Positions 35,494-44,245 of a DNA stretch of 64,000 bases are shown one piece after another. This DNA comes from Bifidobacterium sp. ESL0728 (GTDB lineage Bacteria > Actinomycetota > Actinomycetes > Actinomycetales > Bifidobacteriaceae), in assembly GCF_029392015.1 (NCBI RefSeq), contig NZ_CP113925.1, positions 2,170,001 to 2,234,000 of the forward strand, given 5' to 3'. Each line of letters starts with the position of its first letter. The first letter of the stretch is position 1. Position numbers and translations under genes: made by a program. The notes under the pieces are model-generated. The model was not told the origin of the DNA and did no database searches. It saw only the letters and a list, made by a program, of their open reading frames with translations.

Positions 35494-36473
35494 TGCTCAT
35501 TCACCTTGCTTTCAGCAAAGGCATAGCCTATAGCGAGCACACCGGCAATCAATGCCATCACGATCGCTATGGCTGATGCCGGCCCATCGCCGCCAGGGGT
35601 CAGAGAACCCTGTGAAGTGTTGAGTGCCATCATCATCGGCGTATACGATTTGGAAATCCCCTGATCCATGGTCTGCATGATCTGAGGTTCGTTGAAGAGC
35701 TGAATGCTGCCTACAATCGAGAGAAGCACGGCGAGAAGGGCTGCGCCTCGAACATTGGGCAGTTTGATTTTCATGGCTATCTGGAAATTGTTGGCACCAT
35801 CGATGCGCGCGGCCTCGTAAAGATCGTGCGGAATGGCTTGCAAAGCCGCCAGGAAGATCAGCATATTGTAGCCGGTGAACGTCCAAGTGGTGATGTTGGC
35901 CATGGAAACGATACGCATACCCGGAGCGAAGAAGTTGACAGGAATGCCAATTGCCTTGAGCCCTTTGACAATCGGAGAGATCTGATCGTTGTAGAGGAAC
36001 ACCCAGATGATGGATGCCACAGCGCCCGGAATCGCGTAGGGAAGGAAGTAGCTCAGACGGAAGCCCACGACGTGCTTGACAATGAAGGAATCAAGAACCA
36101 TCGCCAGCGCAAGTGCTATACCCATCATCACCGGCACCTGAATGATGGTATAGATCAGGACCCTTCCGCATCCCATCCAGAAGTTTCTGGATGTGAAGAC
36201 ATATTGGAAGTTCGTCAGCCCCACGAATTTGTTGACCAGTGTGCCTCCGCCGTAGGCTCCGCCGCCGGTCGAGACCTGACGGAAGAAACTCGAATAGATT
36301 GCCCAAACGATGGGAAGAATGAACACCAACGAAAAGAGAATGACGAAGGGCAGCATAAACACCCATGCCCGTCGGTTCTCACGCTTCGCAGCCGAAGAAC
36401 GTTTCGGCTTTTTCTTACTGTCCGTCTCCCCCTCTTTGACCGGCGGCGCCGTCGTCGTGGTTATTGCAGTCAT
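35490..36473 (-). CDS. LNB/GNB ABC transporter permease (MalF-type)
   Basis: Partner permease of the CUT1 importer, 327 residues. The N-terminus (KKKPKRSSAAKRENRRAW) is basic and cytoplasmic, followed by six helices. The EAA motif is LYEAARIDGANNFQIAMKIKLPNVRGA (~220-245). A Gly-rich periplasm-side loop STGGGAYGGGTL follows helix 1. The gene follows the solute-binding protein gene after 158 bp containing a stem-loop, and overlaps the second permease gene by 4 bp. Confidence 0.92.
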   Translation of the reverse strand: MTAITTTTAPPVKEGETDSKKKPKRSSAAKRENRRAWVFMLPFVILFSLVFILPIVWAIYSSFFRQVSTGGGAYGGGTLVNKFVGLTNFQYVFTSRNFWMGCGRVLIYTIIQVPVMMGIALALAMVLDSFIVKHVVGFRLSYFLPYAIPGAVASIIWVFLYNDQISPIVKGLKAIGIPVNFFAPGMRIVSMANITTWTFTGYNMLIFLAALQAIPHDLYEAARIDGANNFQIAMKIKLPNVRGAALLAVLLSIVGSIQLFNEPQIMQTMDQGISKSYTPMMMALNTSQGSLTPGGDGPASAIAIVMALIAGVLAIGYAFAESKVNEQ

Positions 36474-36558
36474 GTCGCATCAACCTTTCCTCTACGATTG
36501 CCTTTTGAAGCCAGACCCTCGCATTTGCGCGTATCTGAATTCCCTCATATTGCGGAAA

Positions 36559-36599
36559 TGGCTGGCCGGGAGGCGTCACACAGACGCACCGACCAGCCA
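36559..36599 (-). other. Intercistronic stem-loop between the SBP gene and the first permease gene
   Basis: TGGCTGGCCGG pairs with CCGACCAGCCA with one mismatch, and an inner GCGTC/GACGC extends the stem around an ACACA loop. It starts 32 bp after the SBP stop codon. Such hairpins often keep SBP mRNA more abundant than permease mRNA; that role is inferred. Confidence 0.78.
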
Positions 36600-36631
36600 A
36601 AACCGTTACAACACTTTCGATTGGAGACCGC

Positions 36632-37939
36632 TTATTCCTTTACCGGCAGGTTGTAATTCTTCAACGTGTCGATCGAGGTCTTCTGCGCGGAAGTGAAGAC
36701 ATCCTTCATCTTCACAGAGCCGTCGGGCACCTTGGCCGTCTTCTCAACGATGTCGGAATTGACAGCGGAGAAGCCAGGAATGTAGGTGAAGCTGCTCATG
36801 TTGTCGTTCGCCGTGGCGAATTCCTTCATGAGGTCCTCGCCGCCATAGAACTTGGACCAAGTATCGGGGGTCTTCGCCTTTTCGGTGGTTGCAGCCACGA
36901 TCAAGCCCTGGCTGGTCAAGTCGGCGACCTGGGTGTTGAACCAGTTGAGGAACTTCATGGCCTCGGCCGGGTGCTTGCTGCCCTTGAGGACCGCGACACC
37001 GGAACCGCCGTTGGGGCCCGTCTTCGTGCCGTTGCCGAACCAGTCACCCATCTGGGCCATACGCCAATCGCCCACACCGTGCTCACCGGCGGAGCCCATG
37101 ATCAACGGAGCTTCCCAAGCGCCGCCCACGGTACCGATAATGGTGTTGTTCTGAATATCGGAATCGAACGTCGGCGACCAGCGATCGATGTAAAGGGCAG
37201 CCTTGGCGTCAACAAGCTTCTGGAAGGTATCCGCCGTGGCCTGGGAGCCCTTGGTATCGGTATTGACAACCCACTTGCCGTCTTCGACCTTGTACCAAGG
37301 TCCTGAGGCACCGGCCATGCCAGACAGCCAGTTGCCGTCGGCCTGAAGGGTCATCATGTATTTACCTGCTGCGGCGGTCTTCTGCGAATCGGCAACCAAC
37401 TCATCAGCTGTCTTGGGCAGCTCGGTGATTCCCAGCTTGTCCAATTCGGCCTTGTTGTAGAAGTACAGCATCGGGCCGGTGTCCTGGGGAAGGCCATAGT
37501 ACTTGCCGTTCACCTGCATCAGATTGAACGGGCCCTTGGCGAAATTGCCCTCATACTTCTTGGCTTCGCTGGTGACATCCTGCAGCAGACCCTTGGTGAA
37601 TACCTCAGGGACTTCGGCGTAACCAAGCTGAGCCAAATCAGGCCCGTTGTCGGCCTTGACGTCGGTCTCAAGCTTCTTGATCATCTCAGCGGACTTGCCA
37701 TCGAACTTCGTGGCCTTCACCTGAATGTTCGGGTTTTTCTCGTTCCACTTCTTGACGATGTCATTGACCTGCGTCATGCCTTTGGAATCCGGCAGACGGT
37801 GCATATAGGTCAGCGTGACCTTTTCGCCTTTCTTTGAATCGGCACTGCTGTTCCCGCCACCAGAACCGCAGCCCGCCAAGCCCATAGCCAAGGCCGAAAT
37901 CGCGGCGATCGAAGCCAAAATCCTCTTTTTAGCTACCAT
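36632..37939 (-). CDS. LNB/GNB-type ABC transporter solute-binding lipoprotein
   Basis: Extracytoplasmic lipoprotein receptor of the CUT1 importer (bifidobacterial GL-BP type), 435 residues. The signal peptide MVAKKRILASIAAISALAMGLAGC ends in an LAGC lipobox, so Cys24 should be lipidated. The mature part has the solute-binding family 1 layout (YMHRLPDSKGMTQVNDIVKKWNEKNPNIQVKA; GPMLYFYNKAELDKLGI; VGGAWEAPLIMG). I chose the ATG at 37937-37939, with GAGGAG upstream, over a GTG six bases earlier. Specificity for galacto-N-biose or lacto-N-biose is inferred from the operon. First gene of the SBP-permease-permease-lnpA unit. Confidence 0.92.
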   Translation of the reverse strand: MVAKKRILASIAAISALAMGLAGCGSGGGNSSADSKKGEKVTLTYMHRLPDSKGMTQVNDIVKKWNEKNPNIQVKATKFDGKSAEMIKKLETDVKADNGPDLAQLGYAEVPEVFTKGLLQDVTSEAKKYEGNFAKGPFNLMQVNGKYYGLPQDTGPMLYFYNKAELDKLGITELPKTADELVADSQKTAAAGKYMMTLQADGNWLSGMAGASGPWYKVEDGKWVVNTDTKGSQATADTFQKLVDAKAALYIDRWSPTFDSDIQNNTIIGTVGGAWEAPLIMGSAGEHGVGDWRMAQMGDWFGNGTKTGPNGGSGVAVLKGSKHPAEAMKFLNWFNTQVADLTSQGLIVAATTEKAKTPDTWSKFYGGEDLMKEFATANDNMSSFTYIPGFSAVNSDIVEKTAKVPDGSVKMKDVFTSAQKTSIDTLKNYNLPVKE

Positions 37940-38380
37940 TTCCACTCCTCTTCGAGCAACGTAGCCACCACGACACCGTGACGACTACTACCTAATATAA
38001 CGACAATCTTTTATTTATTTATTTCCTTGACAACGCAAAGTTTCTGAACTTGATTACCTCCTCAGATCCGAGTAGGGAACAACCCTTCCGGGCTCTTCTC
38101 CTTTGAATAAAACCTTCGTGTATCTCTGCACGTACTTTCAATGTACACTATGTTTCCTAAAAAGAAAAATCGTAAAATATTCAGCGTTTCACAATTAAAA
38201 ACATAATGTAATGGTGCAGAAAATTTGGTTATTGGGATTTATGTAAATGTCATTATCATTAATATAAATATATATAATGCTCAGATTATTATTTGTCTGT
38301 ATGCGCGAACGCGAGAGACGTCACAGATGACGACAACGCCGAGAGGACAAGACGGAGTCAGTCCCGTTTTATGCGGATTT
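37940..38380. other. Regulatory gap upstream of the LNB/GNB transporter operon
   Basis: 441 bp of AT-rich DNA between recG and the SBP gene, both minus strand. The operon promoter must lie here. AT-rich tracts such as 37995-38035 and 38240-38280 contain several -10-like hexamers and partial dyads (CATTAT..ATAATG), so I could not single one out. No convincing gene. Confidence 0.55.
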
Positions 38381-41300
38381 TCAGTTGCTCAGAATCTCGG
38401 ATTCGCCGCCACGGGTGAAATCGAGGACCGCACCGACCAGCTGGGGTTGATCGGCCAATGTCGGGTCGCGCTTGAGCAAGGCTTCGGCCTGTTCGCGGGC
38501 ATCGGCGATGATCTTGGCATCCTTGACCACGCGTAGCAGCTTCAAGCCGGACTTGCCGCCGGACTGAGCGTCGCCCAAGACGTCACCGGCGCCGCGCAGC
38601 TCGAGGTCGGCCTGCGCGATTTCGGCACCGTCGAGCGAACCTTCGATGACCTTCAAGCGCTGTTCCGCGATGCTGCCCGGTTCGGCGCGCGAGACGAGGA
38701 ACGCCCAGGAATCGGCGCCGCCACGGCCCACGCGGCCACGTAGCTGATGCAGCTGGGCGAGGCCATAACGATCGGCATCGAAAATAGTAATACAACTTGC
38801 CTTCGGAACGTCAACACCGACTTCGATAACCGTGGTGGCCACCAGAATCGGGGTTTTGCCGGATTCAAAGTCCGCCATCACCTGCCGCTTGGTTTCGTCG
38901 TCGTCACGACCGGTCAACGTCGCGAATTTGATACCTGCGAACTGTGGCAATGACGAAAGCCTGTGGGCAATTTCGTCGACGGCATGCAGGGGCGGCTTGG
39001 GCTCACGGGGCGCGCCATCGTCATTCTCGTCGCCATAATCGTCGACCTCCACGAACCCGCTTTCGACATCGTCGCTGCCCAACCCGGCGGCGGAAGTCCC
39101 GTTTCTGCCGCGGCCGCCTGCACTTGCGCTCATCGAAGCGCTCACGCCCGCTTTGCCACCTGCCCCGGCCAAAGCTTCGGCATCGGCCTCATCCGCGTCA
39201 ATTCTCGGGCAAACCACATACGCCCGCTCCCCCGCGTTGATACGCCGGCGAATATGCACGAACATCTGCGCCATCATATTGCCGTCGGCCTCGGGCACGA
39301 TGAACGTGCGAATCGGCTTACGGCCGCCAGGCAGCTCGGTCAGCCAGGAAATGTCGAGGTCGCCGAACCATGTCATCGCCGCGGTGCGTGGAATCGGTGT
39401 CGCCGTCATCACCAGCAGGTGCGGGGTTTTCTCACCTTTCGAACGCAAAATCTCGCGTTGCTCAACGCCGAAGCGATGCTGCTCGTCGATGACTACCAAT
39501 GCCAGATTCGGCGCCTGAAACATCTTGGAAAACGCCGCGTGCGTGGCGATGATGATGCCAGGTTCGCCGCTTGCCGCCGTCGCGAGCGCCTTACGCCGAG
39601 CCGCCAGTTTCATTCCGCCGGTCAGCAGCGTCACCGGAATGGTCGCGTGATTCGCGGATTCGCCGGTCTTGCCGATTTTGGAAACCTTGGCATTTGCGGC
39701 ATTGGTCTTGGAAACCTTGGAAGCCTTATAAGTCTTGGCACTCGCCGAATCGGCCTCACGACCTGTCACTATGTTTTCCGCATGGCTGTTCGCCTCATCG
39801 GCGGCATCTTCCAACAAATCAGGCACCGCACCATCTGCGTTGTCGTTCACCTGTGCAAATCCGCCTGTCGACACAGCGCTGCTGTCGGTTTTGCCGGCTT
39901 TGGGATTCTGACCGCCGGCCGTCAATGCTTCTCCGGCCCCGGCAACGGAAACACCGGCCGCCGACGCCTTGATTGGGCCGGCATTTGCGGCATCGTCGCC
40001 AACGATCTTGGCCACCATACCGCTGATGGTCTCGAAATGCTGTTCGGCGAGCACCTGCGTCGGTGCCACCAAAACAGCCTGATTGCCGGACCCTACGGCC
40101 TCAAGCATGGCCGCGAGCGCCACCACGGTCTTGCCACTTCCGACCTCGCCCTGCAGCAGACGTTGCATCGGATAGTTGCGGCCCATGTCCTCACAGATGG
40201 TGTCGATAACGTCCTGCTGGCCTTTGGTGAGTTCAAACGGCAATGAATCGACAAACCGCTCTCGCAGCCCGGAATCCTTGCACTCGAAAGTCTCGGCCTT
40301 TCGTGAGTTCTCGCGTTCCTGCAACACCGAAACCTGGGAGACGAACGCTTCCTCATAGCGCAACGTCGCCAAAGCAGCGTGAAACGCTTTGGTTGATTGC
40401 GGGTCGTGGATCGCCGCGAACGCATCTGCACGGTGCATCAAATGTTTGGATTCAATCACTTCCTGCGGCAGTACGTCGGGAATTGCGGCGCGTAAAGCAA
40501 GTACGTTTGCCTTGTCATCAGCGCTATTATTAGCATCAATAGCATCAGCGACGATATTGCCGATACCATTACCTTCACTATCACTTTCCGATAATCTACT
40601 ATCTTTGGCGACAGAACTGTTATCCGCGAGGCTTGCACCGGTTTCATTGCTGATTTCATCGCTATTCTTCTGCGATGATTCGGCAGGAAAACCGTTAGCG
40701 GCATCAACGCTCTTTGTCAGCACCGCTTCCCCGCTCGCACGCAGCGCGTCGAGCATCGCGACGATGGATTCGTGGATGTGTTCGGTGGAAATACGAGAAG
40801 TGGCATGGTAGACCGGACGCGGGCGGCAGACGTGTTGGAGCGCCTCGTAAGCGGTTGAGGCGTCGAATTTCAGGGCATTGAAGACCTGCGACTGCTGGGA
40901 ATGCGAAGCGGGGACACCAAGCGCGGGGGCTGCACCACCTTGTGAGGAAGACTGTGCATTGGCCTGGCTGGAAATGGTATCTAAAGAAAGCTCGCCGGCA
41001 CTTGCAGAACCCGACGCTGTTGCCGGATTCGCAAAAACGTTGGCACCTTGCGGCATCACTGTAAGCACTTCGGGATGCGTGAACTGCAGCTGGCCGTTGA
41101 ATTCCGTGGGAGTTCCGGCGAGAACGACGTCCGCGCCCGAATGCAGCCGCCCGCTCATCCAGTCCATATACTGCTTTTTGTGCGAGAAAAAGACCAGCCT
41201 GCAATTCGCGCCCGTCACCTGGCGGCTCGCGGCAAACGCGGCATCGTCAACGACGGCTTCCAGCCGGTACCCGCGTCGGCCACCCATCGGAATGACCCGC

Positions 41301-41509
41301 GCAAAACGCACCACCGCGGCGAATGCCATCGGCATGCCCACCTTCGCCTCGCGAATCGCCCGCAGCGGCACGGGCTCGGTGACACGGAACGGATAGTAGG
41401 TCAGGGCGTCGCCGACACTCACCATACCAAGCCCCTTGAGCGCGCTGACCCGTCGTTTGTTGGCGATCAGCGCGGAAATCGGGGTGGTCAAAGTGACGGT
41501 ATTGCTCAT
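38381..41509 (-). CDS. recG: ATP-dependent DNA helicase RecG with large low-complexity insertions
   Basis: Branch-migration helicase acting on stalled forks and recombination intermediates. Helicase motifs: I GEVGSGKTVV (~454-463), II IDEQHRFGVEQR, III TATPIPRT, V ATTVIEVGVDVPKA, VI LRGRVGRGGADSWAFLV. The N-terminal wedge/OB domain precedes them. At 1042 residues it is far larger than the usual ~690-750. The excess is in four hydrophilic blocks: ~157-210 (Ser/Gln), ~265-335 (Ser/Asn/Asp), ~505-623 (Ala/Gly/Lys, between motifs I and Ia/II) and ~810-850 (Ser/Gly, then acidic). All are in frame, with the motifs intact, so the gene appears functional. The open frames over 400 codons on the opposite strand are shadows. 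Confidence 0.94.
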   Translation of the reverse strand: MSNTVTLTTPISALIANKRRVSALKGLGMVSVGDALTYYPFRVTEPVPLRAIREAKVGMPMAFAAVVRFARVIPMGGRRGYRLEAVVDDAAFAASRQVTGANCRLVFFSHKKQYMDWMSGRLHSGADVVLAGTPTEFNGQLQFTHPEVLTVMPQGANVFANPATASGSASAGELSLDTISSQANAQSSSQGGAAPALGVPASHSQQSQVFNALKFDASTAYEALQHVCRPRPVYHATSRISTEHIHESIVAMLDALRASGEAVLTKSVDAANGFPAESSQKNSDEISNETGASLADNSSVAKDSRLSESDSEGNGIGNIVADAIDANNSADDKANVLALRAAIPDVLPQEVIESKHLMHRADAFAAIHDPQSTKAFHAALATLRYEEAFVSQVSVLQERENSRKAETFECKDSGLRERFVDSLPFELTKGQQDVIDTICEDMGRNYPMQRLLQGEVGSGKTVVALAAMLEAVGSGNQAVLVAPTQVLAEQHFETISGMVAKIVGDDAANAGPIKASAAGVSVAGAGEALTAGGQNPKAGKTDSSAVSTGGFAQVNDNADGAVPDLLEDAADEANSHAENIVTGREADSASAKTYKASKVSKTNAANAKVSKIGKTGESANHATIPVTLLTGGMKLAARRKALATAASGEPGIIIATHAAFSKMFQAPNLALVVIDEQHRFGVEQREILRSKGEKTPHLLVMTATPIPRTAAMTWFGDLDISWLTELPGGRKPIRTFIVPEADGNMMAQMFVHIRRRINAGERAYVVCPRIDADEADAEALAGAGGKAGVSASMSASAGGRGRNGTSAAGLGSDDVESGFVEVDDYGDENDDGAPREPKPPLHAVDEIAHRLSSLPQFAGIKFATLTGRDDDETKRQVMADFESGKTPILVATTVIEVGVDVPKASCITIFDADRYGLAQLHQLRGRVGRGGADSWAFLVSRAEPGSIAEQRLKVIEGSLDGAEIAQADLELRGAGDVLGDAQSGGKSGLKLLRVVKDAKIIADAREQAEALLKRDPTLADQPQLVGAVLDFTRGGESEILSN

Positions 41510-41543
41510 ATTCCTATTCTATTGAGGGCCGGCGAACGAGAAA

Positions 41544-41625
41544 TCCCGCACAAGTCGATAGATAGGATTTCAGGAATGGCCATATTCAGCCAATCTCAAA
41601 AACCTATTTACCGACTTGTGCGGGA
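41544..41625. repeat. 23-bp inverted repeat between recG and the DHA2 MFS gene
   Basis: The left arm (41544-41566, beginning TCCCGCACAAGTCG) and right arm (41603-41625, ending CGACTTGTGCGGGA) are complementary at 21 of 23 positions, around a 36-base loop. Both neighbours are on the minus strand; this could be the MFS terminator, though the stem is unusually long and the loop large. Confidence 0.85.
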
Positions 41626-41666
41626 CTTTCCCGGCAAATAACCCGGGAACCGCCTAACTCAACCCA

Positions 41667-43394
41667 TCAGCGCTTGGAGGCGTCGTCCGTCGAAGTCTGC
41701 TTCGAGAGACCGAAGGAGATGATGAACGCAACGATGGCGAGCACCAGCGCGAAGGTGAAGCCCCAGCGCGAACCGGTGACGAAGGCCATGGCCTTGCCGC
41801 CGGAGTGGGAAGCCGCCTGGCCGGCACCGAGCAGAATCGTGGCGACTGCGGTGATGACCGCGCCGAGGACCTGCTGCATCGTGTTCAGGATGGTGGAGCC
41901 GTCGGTCGAAAGATGCTGCGGCAACGAGGCAAGCGCCGAGGACTGGGCCGGGCTCATGGCCATCGGAATGCCGATCATCAGGATGACGTGTGCGCAGATG
42001 ATGTAGCCCACGGAAGTCGACGGGCCTGCCAGCATCAGCAGGACGACGCCGATCATGGAGAGCACCAATCCGCCGCGCACGAGCCATTTCGCGCCGACGA
42101 TGTCGTAGAGACGGCCGGCGAACATGGAAACCACCGCGTTGACCACGCCGCCGGGCAGCATCACCAGTCCGGTCAGCGCGACCTTGATGCCGAGACCGTT
42201 CTGCAGCTCCTGCGGCATCAGATACATGGTCGCAAGCGTGATGCCGAAGTTCATCATCACGATCAACGCACCTACGGTGAACTGGCGAATGCCGAGCGCA
42301 TGGAGGTCGATGACCGGGTTGTTCATGTGCAGCTGACGATAGCTGTAGACGGCGATCGCGATGATACCTACCAGCAGAATCACCACAACCGGCAGAGAGA
42401 AGCCCATGTCGCTGATAAGGCTGACACCGAGCACGAACCCGCCGAAACCGACAATCGAGGTGATGCAGGAAAGCGCATCGATATGCGGCTTGGTGAGCTT
42501 ATAAGCATTGACCATCCAGATCGAAGCGACAATGAACGCCACCAGCGCTATGACGGCGAAGAAGAAGAAAATCGCACGCCAGGAGAAAGCACCGATCAGG
42601 CCGCCGGCAAGGGTCGGGCCGATAGCCGGGGCGAACATGACCACGAGACCGGCCATGCCCATAGCGGCACCGATCTTGTTCAACGGGAAGACCTCGAGAA
42701 TGACCGAGAACATCATCGGCAGCACCAGGCCGGTCGAAATGCCCTGGATCATACGGCCCGCAAGCAGCACACCGAACGAGGTACCAGGCGCGAAGCCGGA
42801 AACCAGCGAGCCCACGAAGAACATCGCCAGCGCGAACAACAGCAGCGGCTTGGACGGAATCCACTTCAACAGCAAACTGGTGAAGGGCAGCACAATGCCG
42901 ATGACGAGCATGTAGCCCACCACCATCCACTGCGCGGTGCCGGAGCCGATGTGGAAGCTGACCATCAAATCGGGCAGCGCGATGTTCATGGCTGTCTCGC
43001 TGAGCATGCCAAGGAACGCACCGAGATAAAGCCCGAGCATCGTCAGATTCGGGTGCTTCACATCCACGCGAGCCTTCAGCGGCTTGTGGGACCCCACGGT
43101 AGCCGAGTCGGTGGAAGCAGCATTTTGCTTATGCGATTGCTTCGTCATGTCGCCCTGCGCAGGCAATGACGTTTCCGCACCGCTTCGCAACGACAACTCA
43201 TCTGCCGTAAGCGGCTTCACAGCGGTGTCTTTCTGCGCCGATTGCGCCAACCCGCCAGTAATCGACAATGGCGTTTCCCGCTTCCTTACAGACGTCGAAG
43301 CGCTGTTCCTCTTGCTTGCCGACGCTTCCGCACTCCCGTTTTGCTGCAACGTTCCGTTTTCAGGCGCAATTGACCTAGACATGGCAGAGCCCAT
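41667..43394 (-). CDS. MFS drug exporter, DHA2 (EmrB/QacA-type, 14 TM)
   Basis: Proton-coupled exporter. The motif A-like and C-like segments are LAGRMIQGISTGLVLPMMFSV and AIGPTLAGGLIGAFSWRAIFF (antiporter signature). The hydrophobic profile fits 14 helices from about residue 112 to the C-terminus (STDDASKR). An N-terminal cytosolic extension of ~110 residues, Ser/Ala/Gln-rich, is unusual for the family. Start uncertain: the ATG at 43394 has GGAGAAA nine bases upstream, while another at 43409 also opens the frame. Likely exports toxic organics; substrate unknown. It has no adjacent regulator and follows recG's promoter side across the 23-bp inverted repeat. Confidence 0.88.
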   Translation of the reverse strand: MGSAMSRSIAPENGTLQQNGSAEASASKRNSASTSVRKRETPLSITGGLAQSAQKDTAVKPLTADELSLRSGAETSLPAQGDMTKQSHKQNAASTDSATVGSHKPLKARVDVKHPNLTMLGLYLGAFLGMLSETAMNIALPDLMVSFHIGSGTAQWMVVGYMLVIGIVLPFTSLLLKWIPSKPLLLFALAMFFVGSLVSGFAPGTSFGVLLAGRMIQGISTGLVLPMMFSVILEVFPLNKIGAAMGMAGLVVMFAPAIGPTLAGGLIGAFSWRAIFFFFAVIALVAFIVASIWMVNAYKLTKPHIDALSCITSIVGFGGFVLGVSLISDMGFSLPVVVILLVGIIAIAVYSYRQLHMNNPVIDLHALGIRQFTVGALIVMMNFGITLATMYLMPQELQNGLGIKVALTGLVMLPGGVVNAVVSMFAGRLYDIVGAKWLVRGGLVLSMIGVVLLMLAGPSTSVGYIICAHVILMIGIPMAMSPAQSSALASLPQHLSTDGSTILNTMQQVLGAVITAVATILLGAGQAASHSGGKAMAFVTGSRWGFTFALVLAIVAFIISFGLSKQTSTDDASKR

Positions 43395-43617
43395 GTTTTC
43401 TTTCTCCATTTCATTCCCACGTCTTATCGCCGTTTACGTCTCGCGCAGGACATTCGTGCATCGCGCCTTCAAGCGCGCTTCCTTTGTGCAAGGGTGGCGC
43501 AGACGCGCCCACTTTATTTGACAGGAACCCCTCAATTCCAAAAGCGAGACCTTATTATTAGCAGCTCGCTGGACAAATCAGACCATAGAGGCAGATCCGA
43601 TAGGTGTTCAGCATGCG

Positions 43618-43641
43618 CTCGCGCCTCTAACCCTATTGGAA
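43618..43641 (-). repeat. Dispersed repeat copy (TTCCAATAG-GTTAGAGGC family)
   Basis: Read on the minus strand, this is TTCCAATAGGGTTAGAGGC plus flanks, matching the copy at 14903-14926 at about 20 of 24 positions. Confidence 0.55.
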
Positions 43642-43713
43642 TAGTCGGTTCCACCGGTTTTAGAGGCACAAATGGACCCGGGATTACCGCTCATGCTTGC
43701 CGCAGGCATGAAA

Positions 43714-43748
43714 AAAACCTCCGACGCCGAACGACGTACGAAGGTTTT
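43714..43748 (-). terminator. Rho-independent terminator of rpmB
   Basis: On the minus strand AAAACCTTCG and CGGAGGTTTT form a 10-bp stem (one G-T pair) followed by seven T. It lies about 26 bp after the rpmB stop codon. Confidence 0.9.
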
Positions 43749-43773
43749 CAAATTGCTATTCGCTACTAGCGAT

Positions 43774-43968
43774 TCACGCAACCACGCGCTGAACCTTGCC
43801 GGCCTTGAGGCACTTGGCGCACACACGAACGCGAACGTTCTGTCCGTCGATAGTGGTGCGAACCGACTGGAGGTTCGGGCTGAAGGTGCGCTTATTGCGG
43901 ATATGTGAATGCGAAACGCTGTAACCGGTCTGCGGTCCCTTGCCGCACACTGCGCAACGAGCTGCCAT
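43774..43968 (-). CDS. rpmB: 50S ribosomal protein L28
   Basis: A 64-residue large-subunit protein with [27 protein letters not shown], typical of L28, and a four-cysteine zinc ribbon pattern (CAVC near the start, [11 protein letters not shown] near the end), indicating the zinc-binding paralogue type. AGGGAG lies 7 bp before the ATG at 43966-43968. Monocistronic with its own terminator. Confidence 0.96.
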   Translation of the reverse strand: MAARCAVCGKGPQTGYSVSHSHIRNKRTFSPNLQSVRTTIDGQNVRVRVCAKCLKAGKVQRVVA

Positions 43969-44245
43969 AATGGACTCCCTATACTTTTTGACTTGCAAGT
44001 CTTGATGCCGTCATCCTGCGTTTTGGCGCACAACAGCGACACACAACTTATCAAGTATACAACCGGTACCGACCAAGAGCAAGACAACCGACGATGCAGT
44101 CTGCTCGACAAGGCCGAACAATCGGCTCACACTAACTCATGGTTACCAAAAGAAAGATAGAAATATGTACAGTATCTTTTAGTACCCATGGCTTGGTGTG
44201 AGCGTCGAGCGGGCATCAGCACATCGAATGACGTTGCGACAATAT

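Larger units (their letters stand above)
43395..43773. other. Intergenic region between rpmB and the DHA2 MFS gene
   Basis: About 380 bp with the rpmB terminator (43714-43748) and a dispersed repeat (43618-43641, minus strand) shared with the ffh downstream region. TAGAGGCA recurs at 43585 and 43670. No convincing gene. Confidence 0.55.

Noticed and set aside
38963..40246. Long open frame opposite recG (about 427 codons)
   Set aside because: Antisense shadow of a GC-rich gene with intact helicase motifs on the other strand; no ribosome site and no recognisable domain.
41805..43169. Open frame of about 454 codons opposite the DHA2 exporter gene
   Set aside because: The sense strand encodes an obvious 14-helix MFS protein. 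The antisense translation is highly charged and without motifs.
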